From the NCBI GenBank assembly GCA_003254905.1, contig QANU01005318.1:419703-483702 (forward strand): a DNA stretch of 64,000 nt, read 5' to 3'. A program made the position numbers and the translations under genes. The notes under the pieces were generated by a model. That model saw only the letters and a program-made list of their open reading frames with translations. It ran no database searches and was not told the origin of the DNA. This DNA is from Nissolia schottii (taxonomy: Eukaryota; Streptophyta; Magnoliopsida; Fabales; Fabaceae). This document shows positions 22,491 through 35,167 of this stretch, one piece after another. Positions within the stretch are counted from its first letter, which is position 1, and each line of letters starts with the position of its first letter.

Positions 22491-22946
22491 TACATTTACT
22501 TAATCTTAACTCACCAAAAATACTTAAAAAAAAAAGGAAAATTAGATTTTTTTTATAAGTGTACTTTTTTTTCATTCAAACAAAGATAATTTTTTTTTTC
22601 AGTTAGTAGGATTAACTTAGTAGTGCGATATTTAAATAATATATATATAAAGTTTTGTATCCAAATTTCGCTAATTTTTGAAGTAAAAAATTTAAAGTAG
22701 AGATAATCATTATACGAGGTTTATGTACGTCTCTTGGCAGGTGTTGTGTCAGTGCAACCAGCAGCGATATCCCTTGAGTTAATTTTGGAATGACAAATGG
22801 CGATAGAATTAGAGTCCTTTGAAACCTCGTACAAGGTAGCTCACACCAAACGAGTTCAGCTTTTTGCCTTCATGCCTACTCTCCCTCCCATGTCAGGTAA
22901 GCTAATTCTCCCCCCTTTCTCTTCTTTCTTCCACAATCCAAATCCA

Positions 22947-22955
22947 AAACCCTAA
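22947..22955 (+). promoter_or_regulatory. Telo-box (AAACCCTAA) before the DnaJ gene
   Basis: A perfect AAACCCTAA lies 235 bp upstream of the DnaJ start codon, in a pyrimidine-rich leader-like segment (22900-22960). Telo-boxes are common in 5' regions of plant housekeeping genes. Function is inferred only. Confidence 0.4.
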
Positions 22956-23189
22956 TTTATCCCATTTCCATGGACAAAATTCACACAAACGGCACATCAA
23001 TTCTCTCTATTCATGTTCATGTCTTCACTTCCTTTTTTCTCTAATTAGGTTTCTGAATTTCGAGGTTCACTTCGCTCAAAATTTCCTCCCGTACTGGCTC
23101 CGCGAGTCCCCGAATCTTCTCCCAGCGCGGTTTAGCCGAGTCAGGTCAGAGAGAACTCGCCAACTCGGCGGCGATTCATTTCCGCCGCC

Positions 23190-24263
23190 ATGGACGGCAA
23201 CAAGGACGAAGCGTTAAGGTGCGTTCGCATCGCGGAGGAAGCCATCGCGTCCGGCAACAAATCCCGCGCCCTCAAGTTCATCAGTATCGCGCAGCGCCTC
23301 AACCAGGATCTACCGATCGACGCGTTGCTGAGCATGTGCGAGCGCCTTGATTCTCAGTCCTCGGCCTCTTCCTCCTCACCGGAGGGTAAGAAAAACCGCG
23401 TCAACAGAACCTCGAACGGCGAAATGAATCGTAGCGACGAGGGTTTGAAGAGTTACACGGAGGAGAACGTTAAGTTGATTAGGGAAATCAAGGGGACGAG
23501 CGATTACTACGCGATCTTGGGAGTTCAAAAGAGTTGTTCCGTTGAAGAGATCAGAAAGGCTTATAGGAAGCTCTCCCTGAAGGTCCATCCCGACAAGAAC
23601 AAGGCGCCGGGTTCCGAAGAGGCCTTTAAGAAGGTCTCCAAGGCCTTCAAGTGCTTGAGCGACGACAGTTCGAGGAGGCAGTACGATCAGACCGGATTGG
23701 TCGAAGAATTCGAGTACAATCAGCAGTATAGTGTCCCCCGCCGGAGGAGGAGGCCGGCGCGCGATTTCTTCGAGGAGGATTTCGATCCGGACGAGATATT
23801 CAGGGCGTTTTTTGGACAATCTGATGTGTTCGGGAGGGCCCATCATGTTTACAGGACAAGGGGTCACCACCACCAGAGGCAGGAGTTTCAGGGTGGCGGT
23901 GGTGGTGGTGGAGGAGGGCTCAATTTTGTGCTCCTTGCTCAGCTCTTGCCGGTTTTGATCATCTTGCTGCTTGCATACTTGCCATTCACGGAGCCAGAGT
24001 ATTCTCTGCACAAGAATTACTCGTACCAGATTCTGAGGACGACTGAGAATCACGGGATTCAGTTCTTCGTGAAATCTCAGGCGTTTGATCATAACTACCC
24101 TCTTGGAAGCCCTGCTCGTGCCACCATTGAGGATAGTGTGATAAAGGATTACAGGAACATGCTCCGTCGTTACTGTCAGATAGAGGTTCAGAGGCGGAGT
24201 TGGAATAGGAATCTGCCTACTCCTCACTGTGAGAAGTTGCAAAGCTTTGGAGTAGTAGCCTGA
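23190..24263 (+). CDS. DnaJ/HSP40 membrane chaperone with DUF1977 (DNAJB12/B14-like)
   Basis: This single-exon gene encodes 357 aa of an ER-anchored J-domain cochaperone that stimulates Hsp70 ATPase for protein folding or quality control. N-terminal helices (residues 1-55, [20 protein letters not shown]) resemble the family's TPR-like start. The J domain spans about 105-169, with the catalytic HPD at 133-135 ([10 protein letters not shown]). A basic Arg-rich patch (184-191) and a G-run (235-243) precede one transmembrane segment at about 244-266 ([20 protein letters not shown]). The C-terminal DUF1977 region follows (267-355). The domain order matches human DNAJB12/B14 and the plant homologues. 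The start fits the family N-terminus and its context is CCGCCATGG. A splice-donor-like AG|GTAACT lies 2 nt after the stop, hinting at a 3'-UTR intron. Confidence 0.93.
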   Translation: MDGNKDEALRCVRIAEEAIASGNKSRALKFISIAQRLNQDLPIDALLSMCERLDSQSSASSSSPEGKKNRVNRTSNGEMNRSDEGLKSYTEENVKLIREIKGTSDYYAILGVQKSCSVEEIRKAYRKLSLKVHPDKNKAPGSEEAFKKVSKAFKCLSDDSSRRQYDQTGLVEEFEYNQQYSVPRRRRRPARDFFEEDFDPDEIFRAFFGQSDVFGRAHHVYRTRGHHHQRQEFQGGGGGGGGGLNFVLLAQLLPVLIILLLAYLPFTEPEYSLHKNYSYQILRTTENHGIQFFVKSQAFDHNYPLGSPARATIEDSVIKDYRNMLRRYCQIEVQRRSWNRNLPTPHCEKLQSFGVVA

Positions 24264-27200
24264 AGGTAACTCTTTGCCTTTGTTCTGGAAAAGGTTATGT
24301 ATATTACCAGCAAATTTTGTTGTTAGAATTGATATAGTTTTTTCAATGGATTGGCATGAGTCCCCTTTTATTTTTTTCACTATGGTTGAATACCCTTTTG
24401 TATTTGAATAAGAGCTTGCCTTCCACTGTTTTATATTGGCTCTGATTCTATTGAACTTAAGTCATTGTACTACAACCTTTCTCGCGTGTTTATGCTACTG
24501 TTTTGTTTGATGAACTAAATAGCAGTATGAGGGAAGTATCTTTTTTTTTTTTCTTCCTGTAAGGACGAGATAGCAGATATCACCTCAGTAGGCTTCCAGC
24601 TATATTTTACACATTTCTGGAGATACTTACTTGTTGGCATGCCTATTATATTATATCCCACTAATATTACACACTAATTAGGTTTATCCAGTGAAATAGG
24701 TCATCGAATTTAGCTCCGCAAAGTGAAGTACATTTAACAATCTAGAATCTGTTAATGTGCAGTACTGCAATGCCCAAATGTTTTTCAATACTCACTTATG
24801 TCTGAACTATGGAATTCTTTTTCCAGGTTTAATTTGTTTGTTCGAAAGTAAGTTAGCAAAGATCAATGTCACGCTTTTCTGGTTTGCTTTCTGCCATAAT
24901 ATTAGGAACTATTGAGTATTTTAAGAGTCTGTTATGTTAGTAGTCTTGTTTACCTAAGCTTGTTTTAGTTCTACCACTCTCACACTTGACGTTGAATAGA
25001 AGCATAATAGGTGTTAGTGATTTTTATCTAATACACACAATTTCTCTCAAAACACTCTTTGTTTCAACATGGTGCCAAAGTAGTAGTACCGTCCTTTGTG
25101 ACCTAATCCTGTTACTAATTCAGTATCAAGTTCCCATAAATCTAGAATCATTGTCCCACATTTTTTCATGTGTCCATCACTTTCCTTCTGGTTGGCTAGT
25201 GGCTGTGTTCACTTTTTCAATGTCCTTTTCCTTGTATCTCACTGAAATCAGAGAGCTGGGAACTGATCCATCAGCATAGAAGTCTTATTGGAAAAATGAA
25301 AATCTCATCCACCAACCACCCTTCTCTGGCGGCCGTACAGCCACACTCCAGCATGTGGAGGCATAAGCTTTCAATACTTCGTTCAGTCTTGTTTGATTTG
25401 ATGGGATGCAAAGGAAAGTTTTTCAAACATTATTTTCTACATAAATGAATTACAATAACAACATAGTATTTTCCCACAAGGGGGAGCGGACCCCTTGGAT
25501 CAAATGGCGTCTTTGTATCTCATCTGAACCATATCTGTAGAAGAGCTATTTAAATTTGAGTCCATCTGAGTGGTCTAGATAAATGAATAAAACTGAAAAA
25601 TAATTATCCGACTTTGCTTGTTTACGTTTTTTTTTACAATTATTATTTGGATTTGGATACATGTTTACACGGTGATGATATTAATGAAAACATAAGGGTT
25701 AAGTAGGAACCAAAGGGTGGGTGCTAGTTGAAGACAAAGTTCTTCCTGTCAAATCAAATCCAAGGCAGCATGGATTTTGCAAAACTATGGGTCCCACAGA
25801 AGTGGGATTATTCCCCTTCTCCTTCCAACTCATTCCTTGCTTCCCTTCCTTCTCCCCTAATCACTGATACTAAACATACAGAAAAAACCTCCCTTATCCC
25901 TTTGCAAAATGCTAGCACACTATTTTTTTGTGCGACCAATCCAGATCATTCATTTTAAGTTTATTTATTACATTTCCCTTTTTATTATAGCAACCATTTG
26001 AATTTGGTTTGTGCGGAAAGTTTCGAGCTATATAGCAATAGCTCTATTCCCTTCTTTGAAGTCTTTACGGCCCATCAGGCCATGTATTGCCCTTAAGTAT
26101 TGAGTTTTTGTTTTATGTGTGTATTGTGGATGCTTCTGCTAATTCTTATTTTTCTTCACGAGTTGGTCAAGTTGTCATTTGAATTCTACGTTGTCACCAT
26201 CGATTGCTTTCTTTTGACTTTGTTTATGGTTCACTTACCATCCATGCCAATTGCAAGTTCTCCACCCCGGCCACTTTCAAAATAGTCAAAAGATTAAATC
26301 AAAACTCAAAAAAAATTCCACACACACACACACACTCTCTCTCTCTCTCTCTCTCTCTCAATGCATGGTTCAACATCTCGAGTATATATCTTTTAGCACT
26401 TTATGTTGTACTTCCTTGTCTGTTCTTTCCTTTTCTTTATGGATTGGAATTGATAGTTAAGTTACCTTTATCGTCTATTCTCTTTTTTGGCTTACGATTA
26501 TCTACTCATATGATGGAGTGTAGGAAGAGTTAGTGCATGGATAATTTTCATGTTGATTTGAGGAAGCCTTGTATCAATTGCTGAGCTTTTCTGCACATTT
26601 TGTTCTTCAGGATATACAAGAGTAGCACATGTTACACAGTTACAGGCTGTATGCTAACAAAATAGCTGCTAGTAAAGTGCCATGCTCATCTTGCACTGAG
26701 AAACCTTTGGTAAATGTGCTTGACAATGTGTTTATTTTTGTTGGAGGGTTTTTTGGATGGGATATTTTGCACATGGTTAACAATGGTGCAGAACATGTCA
26801 GCAAATGCTACAGAAGTCCCAAGTATCAACAGTGAGGCCCTTGGAAACAAGCCCATGAACTGAGTTCGGTAAAATTCTCGAGAGTAACAGCGTATATGAA
26901 CTATGAAGTATACTAGAAATAGAAGTACGCATCTTACCTGATAAAAAAATGACTTGAAAGAATGCTACTTTATTTAATTGAGTGAAGATTCCGTCCATTG
27001 AGGAAGCTGTGTAATCATCAGATTGAATTTGATTTTTGAAGTAGGTTTGTGAATCCTCTCATACGTGGTAGGAGTATGACTTCGGTGTGATTGGTGATGA
27101 AGTTTTGGTATATGGTGGGACCTTGATAACGATTCCACGTGTTCTTTAGCCATTGTTTTCTGTGAGGGATTTGAGAATAAATGAAAAGACGTGCAAAGTA

Positions 27201-27440
27201 ATTGGACTTTGGCCATGTTCTAATACATTGCACAATTATTTTCTCTTATTTCTTTCTTACCAAAACTTTCATACCCTTTTCATACTGAAGTGCAGGTCGT
27301 ATGGTGAATTTTGTATGTTGGCGTGTATGTGGATGATGCTTAGTGTTGACACATTGGATTTTATTTGTAACCGTTTCTAGTTAGTTAAAAACGTTCTTTT
27401 GGACTAGGTGACCTTGGTTTGTGGTGGCAATGTTCCAGGA
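24264..27440. other. Downstream of DnaJ: likely 3' UTR, then no gene
   Basis: The first part is probably 3' UTR or 3'-UTR intron of the DnaJ gene. Plausible acceptors exist (for example TTCCAG near 24826), but I cannot choose one. Beyond that I see only short open frames and a CA/CT microsatellite at 26319-26359, with no recognised protein. Confidence 0.4.
26319..26359. repeat. (CA)n(CT)n microsatellite
   Basis: A compound dinucleotide run, CA repeats followed directly by CT repeats, about 41 bp in all. Likely polymorphic. No gene association beyond the intergenic position. Confidence 0.95.
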
Positions 27441-27449
27441 TTTATTGAA

Positions 27450-27815
27450 TTCAAGCATTGCCCACCATATAACAATCAACCCTATATAAAACAATCAAGC
27501 ATTACCCACCATGTCTTTATTTTTCTTTTTCAATGAGTAATGATATTATAGACTCGGGTTCAACATGAATCTTACACTTGGCATGAATCTTACATATTTG
27601 TAATTATAAAGAAGGTTTTTATAATTCAAGCATTGCCCACCATGTAGCAATCAACCCTATATAAAACAATCAAGCATTACACACCATGTTTTTATTTTTC
27701 TTTTTCAATGAGTAATGACATTATAGACTCGGGTTCAACATGGATCTTACACTTGACATGATATCATTCATTTGGCATGAATCTTACATATTTGTAATTA
27801 TAAAAAAGGTTTTAA
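27450..27815. repeat. Direct tandem duplication, 176-bp period
   Basis: The block starting CAAGCATTGCCCACCAT at 27452 is repeated at 27628. Both copies share CAATCAACCCTATATAAAAC, the TTTATTTTTCTTTTTCAATG stretch, GACTCGGGTTCAACATG and a final TACATATTTGTAATTATAAA. The second copy has an extra ~20 bp (ACATGATATCATTCATTTGG). No coding capacity. Confidence 0.85.
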
Positions 27816-28179
27816 TGGATGATATACTGTCATGCATATGATTCATAGTAAATTTGGGTCTATTGTATCATTACTCCACCCAGTGATGAGATAGTAGGCT
27901 GGGTTGCCGTGACGATGAGCTAGGTGGCAATACAACGAAGATTGGATGGCGACGAGATGAACAATGGCGATCATGCAACGAAGCACACTATAGCACAATG
28001 CAAAGAGCCGTTAGCAAGGACGGTGGCTAGAAGGGATGGGTCTGCGGTGATAGCTTGCAAGGGTTAAGGATAGGGGAAAAGACGGTTGCATAAAGAGTGT
28101 GAGATTGAGAGAAACCAGAGGAGGGGTGTGGGGTTTGAATGAATGTTATATTAAAAAAAAAAAAAAAATGGGGTCATTG

Positions 28180-28665
28180 GACCAATTATATGAGTATAAA
28201 TCTTAAACCTGCCAAGCCTATAAAAAACAATTTTAAAACTTGTCATCACGGCTAATGGGTGGGTTCATCGGGTTGCACTCAAACTGCTTAATGATCTAAC
28301 CCAAAACAAAAATATTACATTGGTTGGGTCGGCCTTCTTAGATAGTTGGGTTTACATTGACCTATGTGTACCCCTGCCTAAACGGACTGGGTCAAAATTG
28401 TGCATATTTTTATGATCTTATTCGTTTATGGTCGGTCTGCGGGTTTAAACAGGCCAGCTCGCCAGCCCGTTTATTTTTTAAAAAATAAATAAAAAATTCA
28501 AAAAAAATTTTAAAAAATTTCACGGGTTCACGGGCTAGCCCGTGGGTCAGGCTTAAACCGGCCAGACAAATTTTTTTCGAATTTTCGTGGGTTTATTTTT
28601 TGCATGTAAAGCCCGCTCATTTAACTGGATAAACGGACCGGACTCATTTTAACAGCCCTATGACT
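28180..28665. mobile_element. hAT-like terminal remnants
   Basis: The segment contains GACCTATGTGTACCCCTG near 28360 and ends AACAGCCCTA near 28662. Both, reverse-complemented, resemble hAT termini (CAGGGGTRnA and TAGGGCTG). The space between is rich in the GGGTTTAAAC, GCCCGT and ACGGGCTAGCCCGTGGG motifs common in plant hAT MITE subterminal regions. Boundaries and target duplications were not resolved; two overlapping remnants are possible. Confidence 0.35.
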
Positions 28666-28669
28666 TCTA

Positions 28670-30840
28670 GGTAAAACAGAAAAAATTGATGAAATTGGAC
28701 TGGAATCCCAATTTGGAAGATGTCCTTGCCGGATCTAACATCATGCATTCATTTTTGATCAAGCTTGGGGTGATCAAGAAGGATATACCAGTATGCACGG
28801 AAGAGTGTAGAATGCAGCATTTTAGCTATTGACGAAAAGGAAAATCAATGGCATAAAATTTTATAATATCCAAAAATAGTGTGATAAACATACATGTATA
28901 GTGATGTGTTTATCGACATTACATGATACTTCACTTTTCTTTTTTATCTTTTAAAGTACATCCAGCACTTTAGAATAATGACCTTAGCATGTGATCAATG
29001 CATCATTTGACAACTCTGTGTCCATCCTTAGGAATTAATTTTTGGGGTTTCTTGTTTGATGTAAACAAAAAAGGAAAAAAAAAAAAAACACACCTCAAAT
29101 CAATTTTGTTCATCTACTTTTCAAATGTAATAAAATCTCATAATTTTAGTAAAGAGAAAGTCATGGCTACTGCATCATCGTGCACCGACACTATAACGAT
29201 GTTGCCTCATGCTACATTTTCCCTTATTCATATTTGGAAAATGACCCCGCCACAGCACTATAGATTGAAGGAAACGCATCTTTCGCCCCTTTTAAAGGAT
29301 ATTTGTAGTGTACTTGACTCTTTCCCTTTTCAACTAGTTCAACAATTCAAAACGATTTCCATAATTTCCAACACGGTAAAACTAGGATAAATAAACAAAA
29401 ATAAACTAAAACCAATAAACTAACATGCTAAAACTAATTAACATCTTAAAACGAAGAAATTAACAGTATAAAATAGAGAAATCAACATGAAAATCAACAT
29501 CTTAGAAAAAAATAGTACCTTAAACCCTAAACTAACGCGAAAACCAATGGTACTAGTAACAAAGAAGAAGAACGTGTACCTGACGAATACAAAGGTGCTA
29601 GAGGAGCAAGAAGAAGAAGCATGAGAAGAAGAAGACAAACAAGGAGGAGGAGGAGGAAAAAGAAGAAGAAATGTATGTGGGTTTGTGAGTGAGAGAAAAA
29701 GAAAGTGAGAGTGAGGAAGAGACAACGAGAGAGAGGAGAAAGAGAGGGAAATATGTCCTTTCAAATTAAATTTGGTTATATTTAGTCATGAAAGATAAAA
29801 ATAAATTTATAAATAAGTGAAATTTTTTTAAAATAGTAGAACCCAATTCAAAATATGTAAGTCCTTCTCTCTCATAACATAATCTAATTTAACATAAAAA
29901 AATTTATTTTCAAAAGAGAGTGAAACAAGAGATCAAAGAAAATATTATTCTAATTGATAGATTTGATGTTTTTGTGTGTTGTTCATCATTCTTATCCAAG
30001 TCTATTGTTCGACTAGTATTTCTCTTTTATTTTGCGGTGTAATTAGTAACTGTTTGGATAAAACGATATGCTTTTCACTTCTAATCTCTCAAGTTACTCG
30101 GGTATATTCAATTCCATGCTCTCCCATGGAAACATTGTAATTTTTTCAATAAAATAGCAGTCATTTACGATGTTGCTCGGCGTTCATCAAGAGAGACAGA
30201 AAGTGGTGCTGTAGTTGGCAGGACAACCCAAATAAAATCTAAGTTCTATTGTTTTAATTTTAATCAAATCAAATCCAAGATGCACCAGTTGACAATTCAA
30301 ACTTGTGATGTTGCTTTAATTTTTCATGATTATCTACATTAGATCCCTGGAACGAACGCAGTGGTTAGTGGAATGACCAATCCTTTAACGAAATTACATA
30401 ACCTATTTCCTTCAAGGTCCCCTACATGAGGGACTTTCTTAGCTTCTGGGAGTATTATTTGCTCATCTTTTAATAAAAGACCAAATATCTAATCTGATTT
30501 AATTATGTCAAAAGAGTAAGGTTTTTTTTTTTTGTAGTTATTGTTATAGTTGTTGTTTGTCGGATTGATTTTCTCTTTCTCTTTATTGGATTTAAGCAAG
30601 GCACACGAATATGTTGACCGATGTTTTAATTCAAAGACATTTAGTTCTCTTTATTCATCTAATCTCTCTTCATAATCAAAACTGGCATGTGCTACTCTTT
30701 CTCTTCTAAAATTTTTGTGCATTTTCTCTTTCTCGGCCTTGTGTTCTTCAATATGTCTTATTTTCTCGGCCAATTGAGAAAGATGTAAGAATTTTTGTTC
30801 TGAGTTTCTTTCTAATGTCGTTTTCTAGACCATTTGTTTC
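28670..30840. other. Gene-free stretch with purine-rich tract
   Basis: No supportable gene. At 29560-29755 the plus strand is almost pure purine (GAAGAA, GGAGGA, GAGAGA). The minus strand therefore shows a Ser/Leu/Phe-rich open frame of 108 codons, which I regard as a composition artefact. The rest is AT-rich. Confidence 0.45.
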
Positions 30841-30849
30841 CATCTTAAC

Positions 30850-33425
30850 CATTTATGTTTCTAGGACGAGTGTAAAACACCTATTTTTCATGTCTCTAAA
30901 TCTAACAAGATAATCGTCAACGAATTCATTCTTGAATCATCAAATTGAGAAAAGGTTTGTCAAACTCACTTTCATTTCACCATGGAAGAGTTGCCCATGG
31001 AAACTTCTCTCTAACTGAGCCCATGTATGAATGAAGTTTGGCCTACGGTTAGAAAATCATGTAAAGACATTTTTTGTTAATGATGAAGGGAAGAATCTCA
31101 CTTTGAGATGTTCATTTGTAGTTACTTCCCCTATTTTGATAGTATATTGAGCAATATGCTCTATTGTGGATTATCCACTATCTAGAAAATTTTGTCAAAG
31201 ATTTAGGCACTTTTCAACCTGTAGGAACTTTTGCTTGTTTGATAAAGTCAGGAAAAGCATAGATAAAATAGGGGTTGGTTAGCATAGCCAACATTGAAAG
31301 CCAAAAATGATTTAAAATATTTTTTATTGTACATGCAAGATTATGATGGCCCCTACGATGTTTTGATGCATGGGGTGCAGCATGTTATCTTCATTTTGGT
31401 TTCTATTAAGCATATGAATTCCAAGGTCAATGCCATTTGGCTTCATGTATCCTCTCCGTCTGCTTGACAATTAGATCATTGTAGGGGTTCTAATCTCCTA
31501 TCATTTTAGCAATACGACCAACTTGTTGTGCCAATTGTTCATACTTTCTATTAGTGGCATCTAAAATAGGAGTGAGTACTATGGTTAATTGTTGTGTTAG
31601 CATGTTAACCATATCATGGTGAATTTCTTCCATTTGTTGATGAAAAACTGGCAGAGTCATTCGTCATAGTTGCAGAACTAACTTGGGTTCTCTTTATCAT
31701 ATTTGGGAAAATAGACCCATTGTTTTCATTTCTTGTATATTTGGAGGGTGAGAAGGGGAAGGTATTCCCCCTGTGACATTTCCCATGACAGCTACATATG
31801 CACTAGAGGCATAACTTATTCCCACTTGGGATGCTTGAATGTTAGGCATTTGGGACATATTTTCCATAGCCATGTTAATATAAGTATTTGGAAACATTAA
31901 ATTATTTAACATGGGATTAGTAGTTGAATAAAGAGGATTTGTCATATGTTGTTTCATAATTGGAGATCGTACCCGGGTGGCAAACCATATGGTGGCCACA
32001 CAACGAGACTATTGGCACTTGAAATAACATTGTTGACAATGCCTGGTCCTTCCCTCTGAGACTCAATACTTGGAGGGCACGATTGACACTATGGTCTCTA
32101 ACATCGACATTTGAGGGTTGTTTCACCCTCTTTTCTAGTCTCATTGTTTGTTGTAGATGTTCTTGACATATTGGACACTCTAGTGCCACTACGTAATTGC
32201 ACGTGACAACTTGGAAATGACACTTTCGTGTTCTTGATCCCACCAGTCATGCCAATTTATTTTCGGTAATTTTTGGTTTTACTATTGACAATAAATAATC
32301 GACGAGTTCACCTTATTTTAGAATCTCAATTCAAGAAAATGAAATGGTTCCTCTTGTGGAGTCTTAAAAACGTATTGAAAGAGCCCGAGAAATATATGTA
32401 TTATCCATTTTATTGTTGCCATTTTCTTGACAAAATGCACTAGAATTGTCAATTTATCACTTTTGTAAATTAGTTTCAAGTTTCAGTACTTATCGGAAAA
32501 AAAAAGTTTCAAATTTCAATTCCTAAGTGATGTGCACAAAGACAACTGCATAGAAACTTAATTATGGAGTAATATATAGAATTACTCGATAGATGGTACT
32601 ATAATGTCAGTGTTTGACTTTTCCTTATTTCTTAATGGTTTTATTCAAGTTCTAGCTCCGCAGTTATGAATAGAAGAGAAATTGTTAAGAACTTGACAAT
32701 TAAGTAATGTGTTTATCTTACTTGTTTGATTTAGTTTCAATTACGAAATTATGAGCGTAAAAACTTGTGTATAGAAACTTAATTGCAAGAATTATGTCTT
32801 GCAGGTAAGATCAAAGTGACAGAGTTACAAAGATAAATCCTAAGAAAAAGGAAAAGAAAAGATGTCTAATCTAAACGGAAAAACAAATGGTGAAGCTCGG
32901 GTGGTATATTTGGCTTTTCTCGTGCTTTGAAATGCCATTGGAGGCATGGACGAGTGTGTGAGAGTGTATGCAAGTGTTTGATCCTAAGAAATTGAGAAAA
33001 TATGTGCCTTGTTGATTCTATTTATAGAGAAAATTGAGTCATTATGGTTACATAACTTCCTTCTGGCGCCCTCAGCATCATACACTTTGAATTTAAATAT
33101 CCTGACGAGAAGCCTTCAAAACATAGAGCTTCACTTTCCACATGCTTTCAATTCAATGAGTCACTTGTCATATTGCTAGCCTTTAGATCTTTGATGTCAC
33201 CTGTCCTCTTTTCAACCCTTAGATCCGAAGAATAACTGTCATGAATCTCTGCATCGTCATGCCAGGTATCATGTCTTGGACCCTTGGATAGAATCGTAAC
33301 TATCATCAACTTATGCATTGTCATGTCATGTGTCATGCCTTGGATCTTCATATAAGAAGTAATTGTCATCCTTTTCCACCGAGTTGTCATGTGTCTCATT
33401 TGTCATGATTCTTGGTCAACACAGA
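30850..33425 (-). pseudogene. Ty3/gypsy LTR retrotransposon remnant (5' LTR and gag)
   Basis: Read on the minus strand, an LTR appears to start TGTTGACCAAG near 33420, with a CTATAAATAG promoter-like motif near 33022. Just after the presumed LTR end, near 32255, comes TTGGCATGACTGGTGGGATC, which resembles the ATTGGCACGCCCAGTGGGAC phrase typical of plant Ty3/gypsy gag starts. Further along, near 31080-30965, a frame gives TSFIHTWAQLERSFHGQLFH, matching the Retrotrans_gag domain. Frames are broken, pol is missing, and I found no 3' LTR. Dead element; limits approximate. Confidence 0.55.
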
Positions 33426-33867
33426 AAAATTTCTAAACACAGAAAAATTTCTAAGTCCATTAATATTAAGACTTTGTGGACTTTATACTTATTAAACCTT
33501 CCAACATAACATCACTGCCCCTAAATCCACATATAATTCAAAACGCGATCGTCTAACTATGATAGAAACACAAAAGTTTTTAGGATAAACCTTGTCTACT
33601 AAAAAAAGCCTCTCTAGTATGTAATTCACTACTGAAACATAAAAAAGAAAAAAAAAGGAAAAAAAAAAAAACAAACTTAATCCGTGCTACTGACAAAATT
33701 TGACATTTGACATTACCTTAATACAACTATTTGACCGACACTTTTTGGTCCCGTTTTGCAAACTCAAATTAAAGCCATACTTTTTACTCATTTTATTAGT
33801 ATATCTTTGCTTCTAGAGGCTACCAAGCTCTTTTCCATCCCTCATCTACGTCAAAACAACATTTTAT

Positions 33868-34090
33868 AATAGCGTCTTGCTATACGCACACAAAAAAATA
33901 TGCACTATACATACACTCTATATTTATATACATAAAGTTTGTGTTTTAATGTCTGTAATGTTTGTGCGTATAATTAAGAATAACATCTATAAGTTTGTAA
34001 TGTTTGTGCATTCGTGAGAATAAAGTTTATGCATTATTTATAGTATATGTATGAATGTATAAAATTATGTGTACATGTAACATTTTTTAT
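33868..34090. repeat. Dispersed repeat, copy 1
   Basis: This AT-rich block (AAGTTTGTG, TGTTTGTGC, GTATGAATGTATAAAATTAT, ACATGTAACATTTTT) is related to a second block at 49290-49562 in the same orientation. Both end GTGTACATGTAACATTTTT / GTGTGCACGTAACATTTTT. Probably a small non-autonomous element, class unknown. Confidence 0.55.
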
Positions 34091-34998
34091 TATAATATTT
34101 CACATTGCTAAGTTAATATGGTGGTGTTCAATTGTGCGTTGATTTACATTTCATTCCCCAGATCTCAATAGAATTACTACGTCAAAAGAAACTAACCTAT
34201 CGTTTGGGCTCTTGTAATACGACACTTTATGATAATGATAACACATTCTTTAGTTTCAAATCCTCTGATGGAAATTTCTTTTAAATTAAAATTAAAATAG
34301 TGAATAATATAATTTGCACTATGATAAACTATCTGTATCTTACCAACATTTCTGGGCCAGGGTCGGTCAGTATTTGAATGGTGTGGAACACAGTTGCTTT
34401 AAAGTGTTATTCCAAGAAATGAATGGCGCTCTTCCCTTCTCAACCGTCATGTCCTTTTCATTACAGGCTTACAGCCTCGTATTGGGAAATAAATGACACC
34501 ACACAGTACAAAAATACAAATATACAATACTGTTTCTCCCCATCAAAATAAGATCTTTGGATCTATGTATTAGTAATCCTAAAATCTTATCTAAATATAA
34601 GATGTGTATCTGGATATTCGTCCACATTCATATTTATTTTCCGTGTCCATATAACTATTATATCCATACATTGGTAGATTTCCCTTATCAAAACATCATT
34701 TCCCTCTGAATAAATCAACTTGAAGACTACATGTGTTCTGGCAGCTAAGTCATTTTAACACAAGTATGATGCAAAGTAATTTTTTTTTCTTGTATTATTC
34801 AAGCAAATGTTTCAAAATGTTTTAACAGTTAATTAATTCAGAGCATAAATAACTAGAACGTTTGGTTGATTTAAGCAATTAGATACTTGTTTTTTCTTTA
34901 AGTCGTGTCTCAAATTCAAGTGTTATGCGTGGAAAAAAAAAACAAACAAATTAACATCAAACTAAATTTGCTTTCATGATAGTTCAATTTAATTAAGG

Positions 34999-35143
34999 AT
35001 GAATTGGCACAATAATAAGATTGTTGCTTGTGATATGAAGATCATGAGGTCAAATCATAAAAACAACCTCTCCACTTGTGATGCATTTTTCTTCCCTATA
35101 TCGCACTTGGTGGGAGCCTTGTGCATTGGATGCCCTTTTAATA
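34999..35143 (+). mobile_element. Au-like SINE, degenerate
   Basis: The segment follows the plant Au-SINE pattern. A tRNA-like head (GAATTGGCACAATAATAAG, then ATCATGAGGTCAAATC as B box) is followed by AAAACAACCTCTCC. It ends with the characteristic CACTTGGTGGGAGCCTTGTG and GCATTGGATGCCCTTTT. The central part (TTTTTCTTCCC) has drifted. No clear target duplication. It lies just before the hAT-like element at 35168. Confidence 0.6.
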
Positions 35144-35167
35144 GATCGATCCAATTCAAGGCAGATT

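Noticed and set aside
23376-24380. Antisense open frame of 334 codons opposite the DnaJ gene
   Set aside because: The plus strand carries an unambiguous J domain and transmembrane segment; the antisense frame shows no domain.
29438-29764. Ser/Leu/Phe-rich minus-strand frame of 108 codons
   Set aside because: The opposite strand is an almost pure purine tract, so the frame is a composition artefact.
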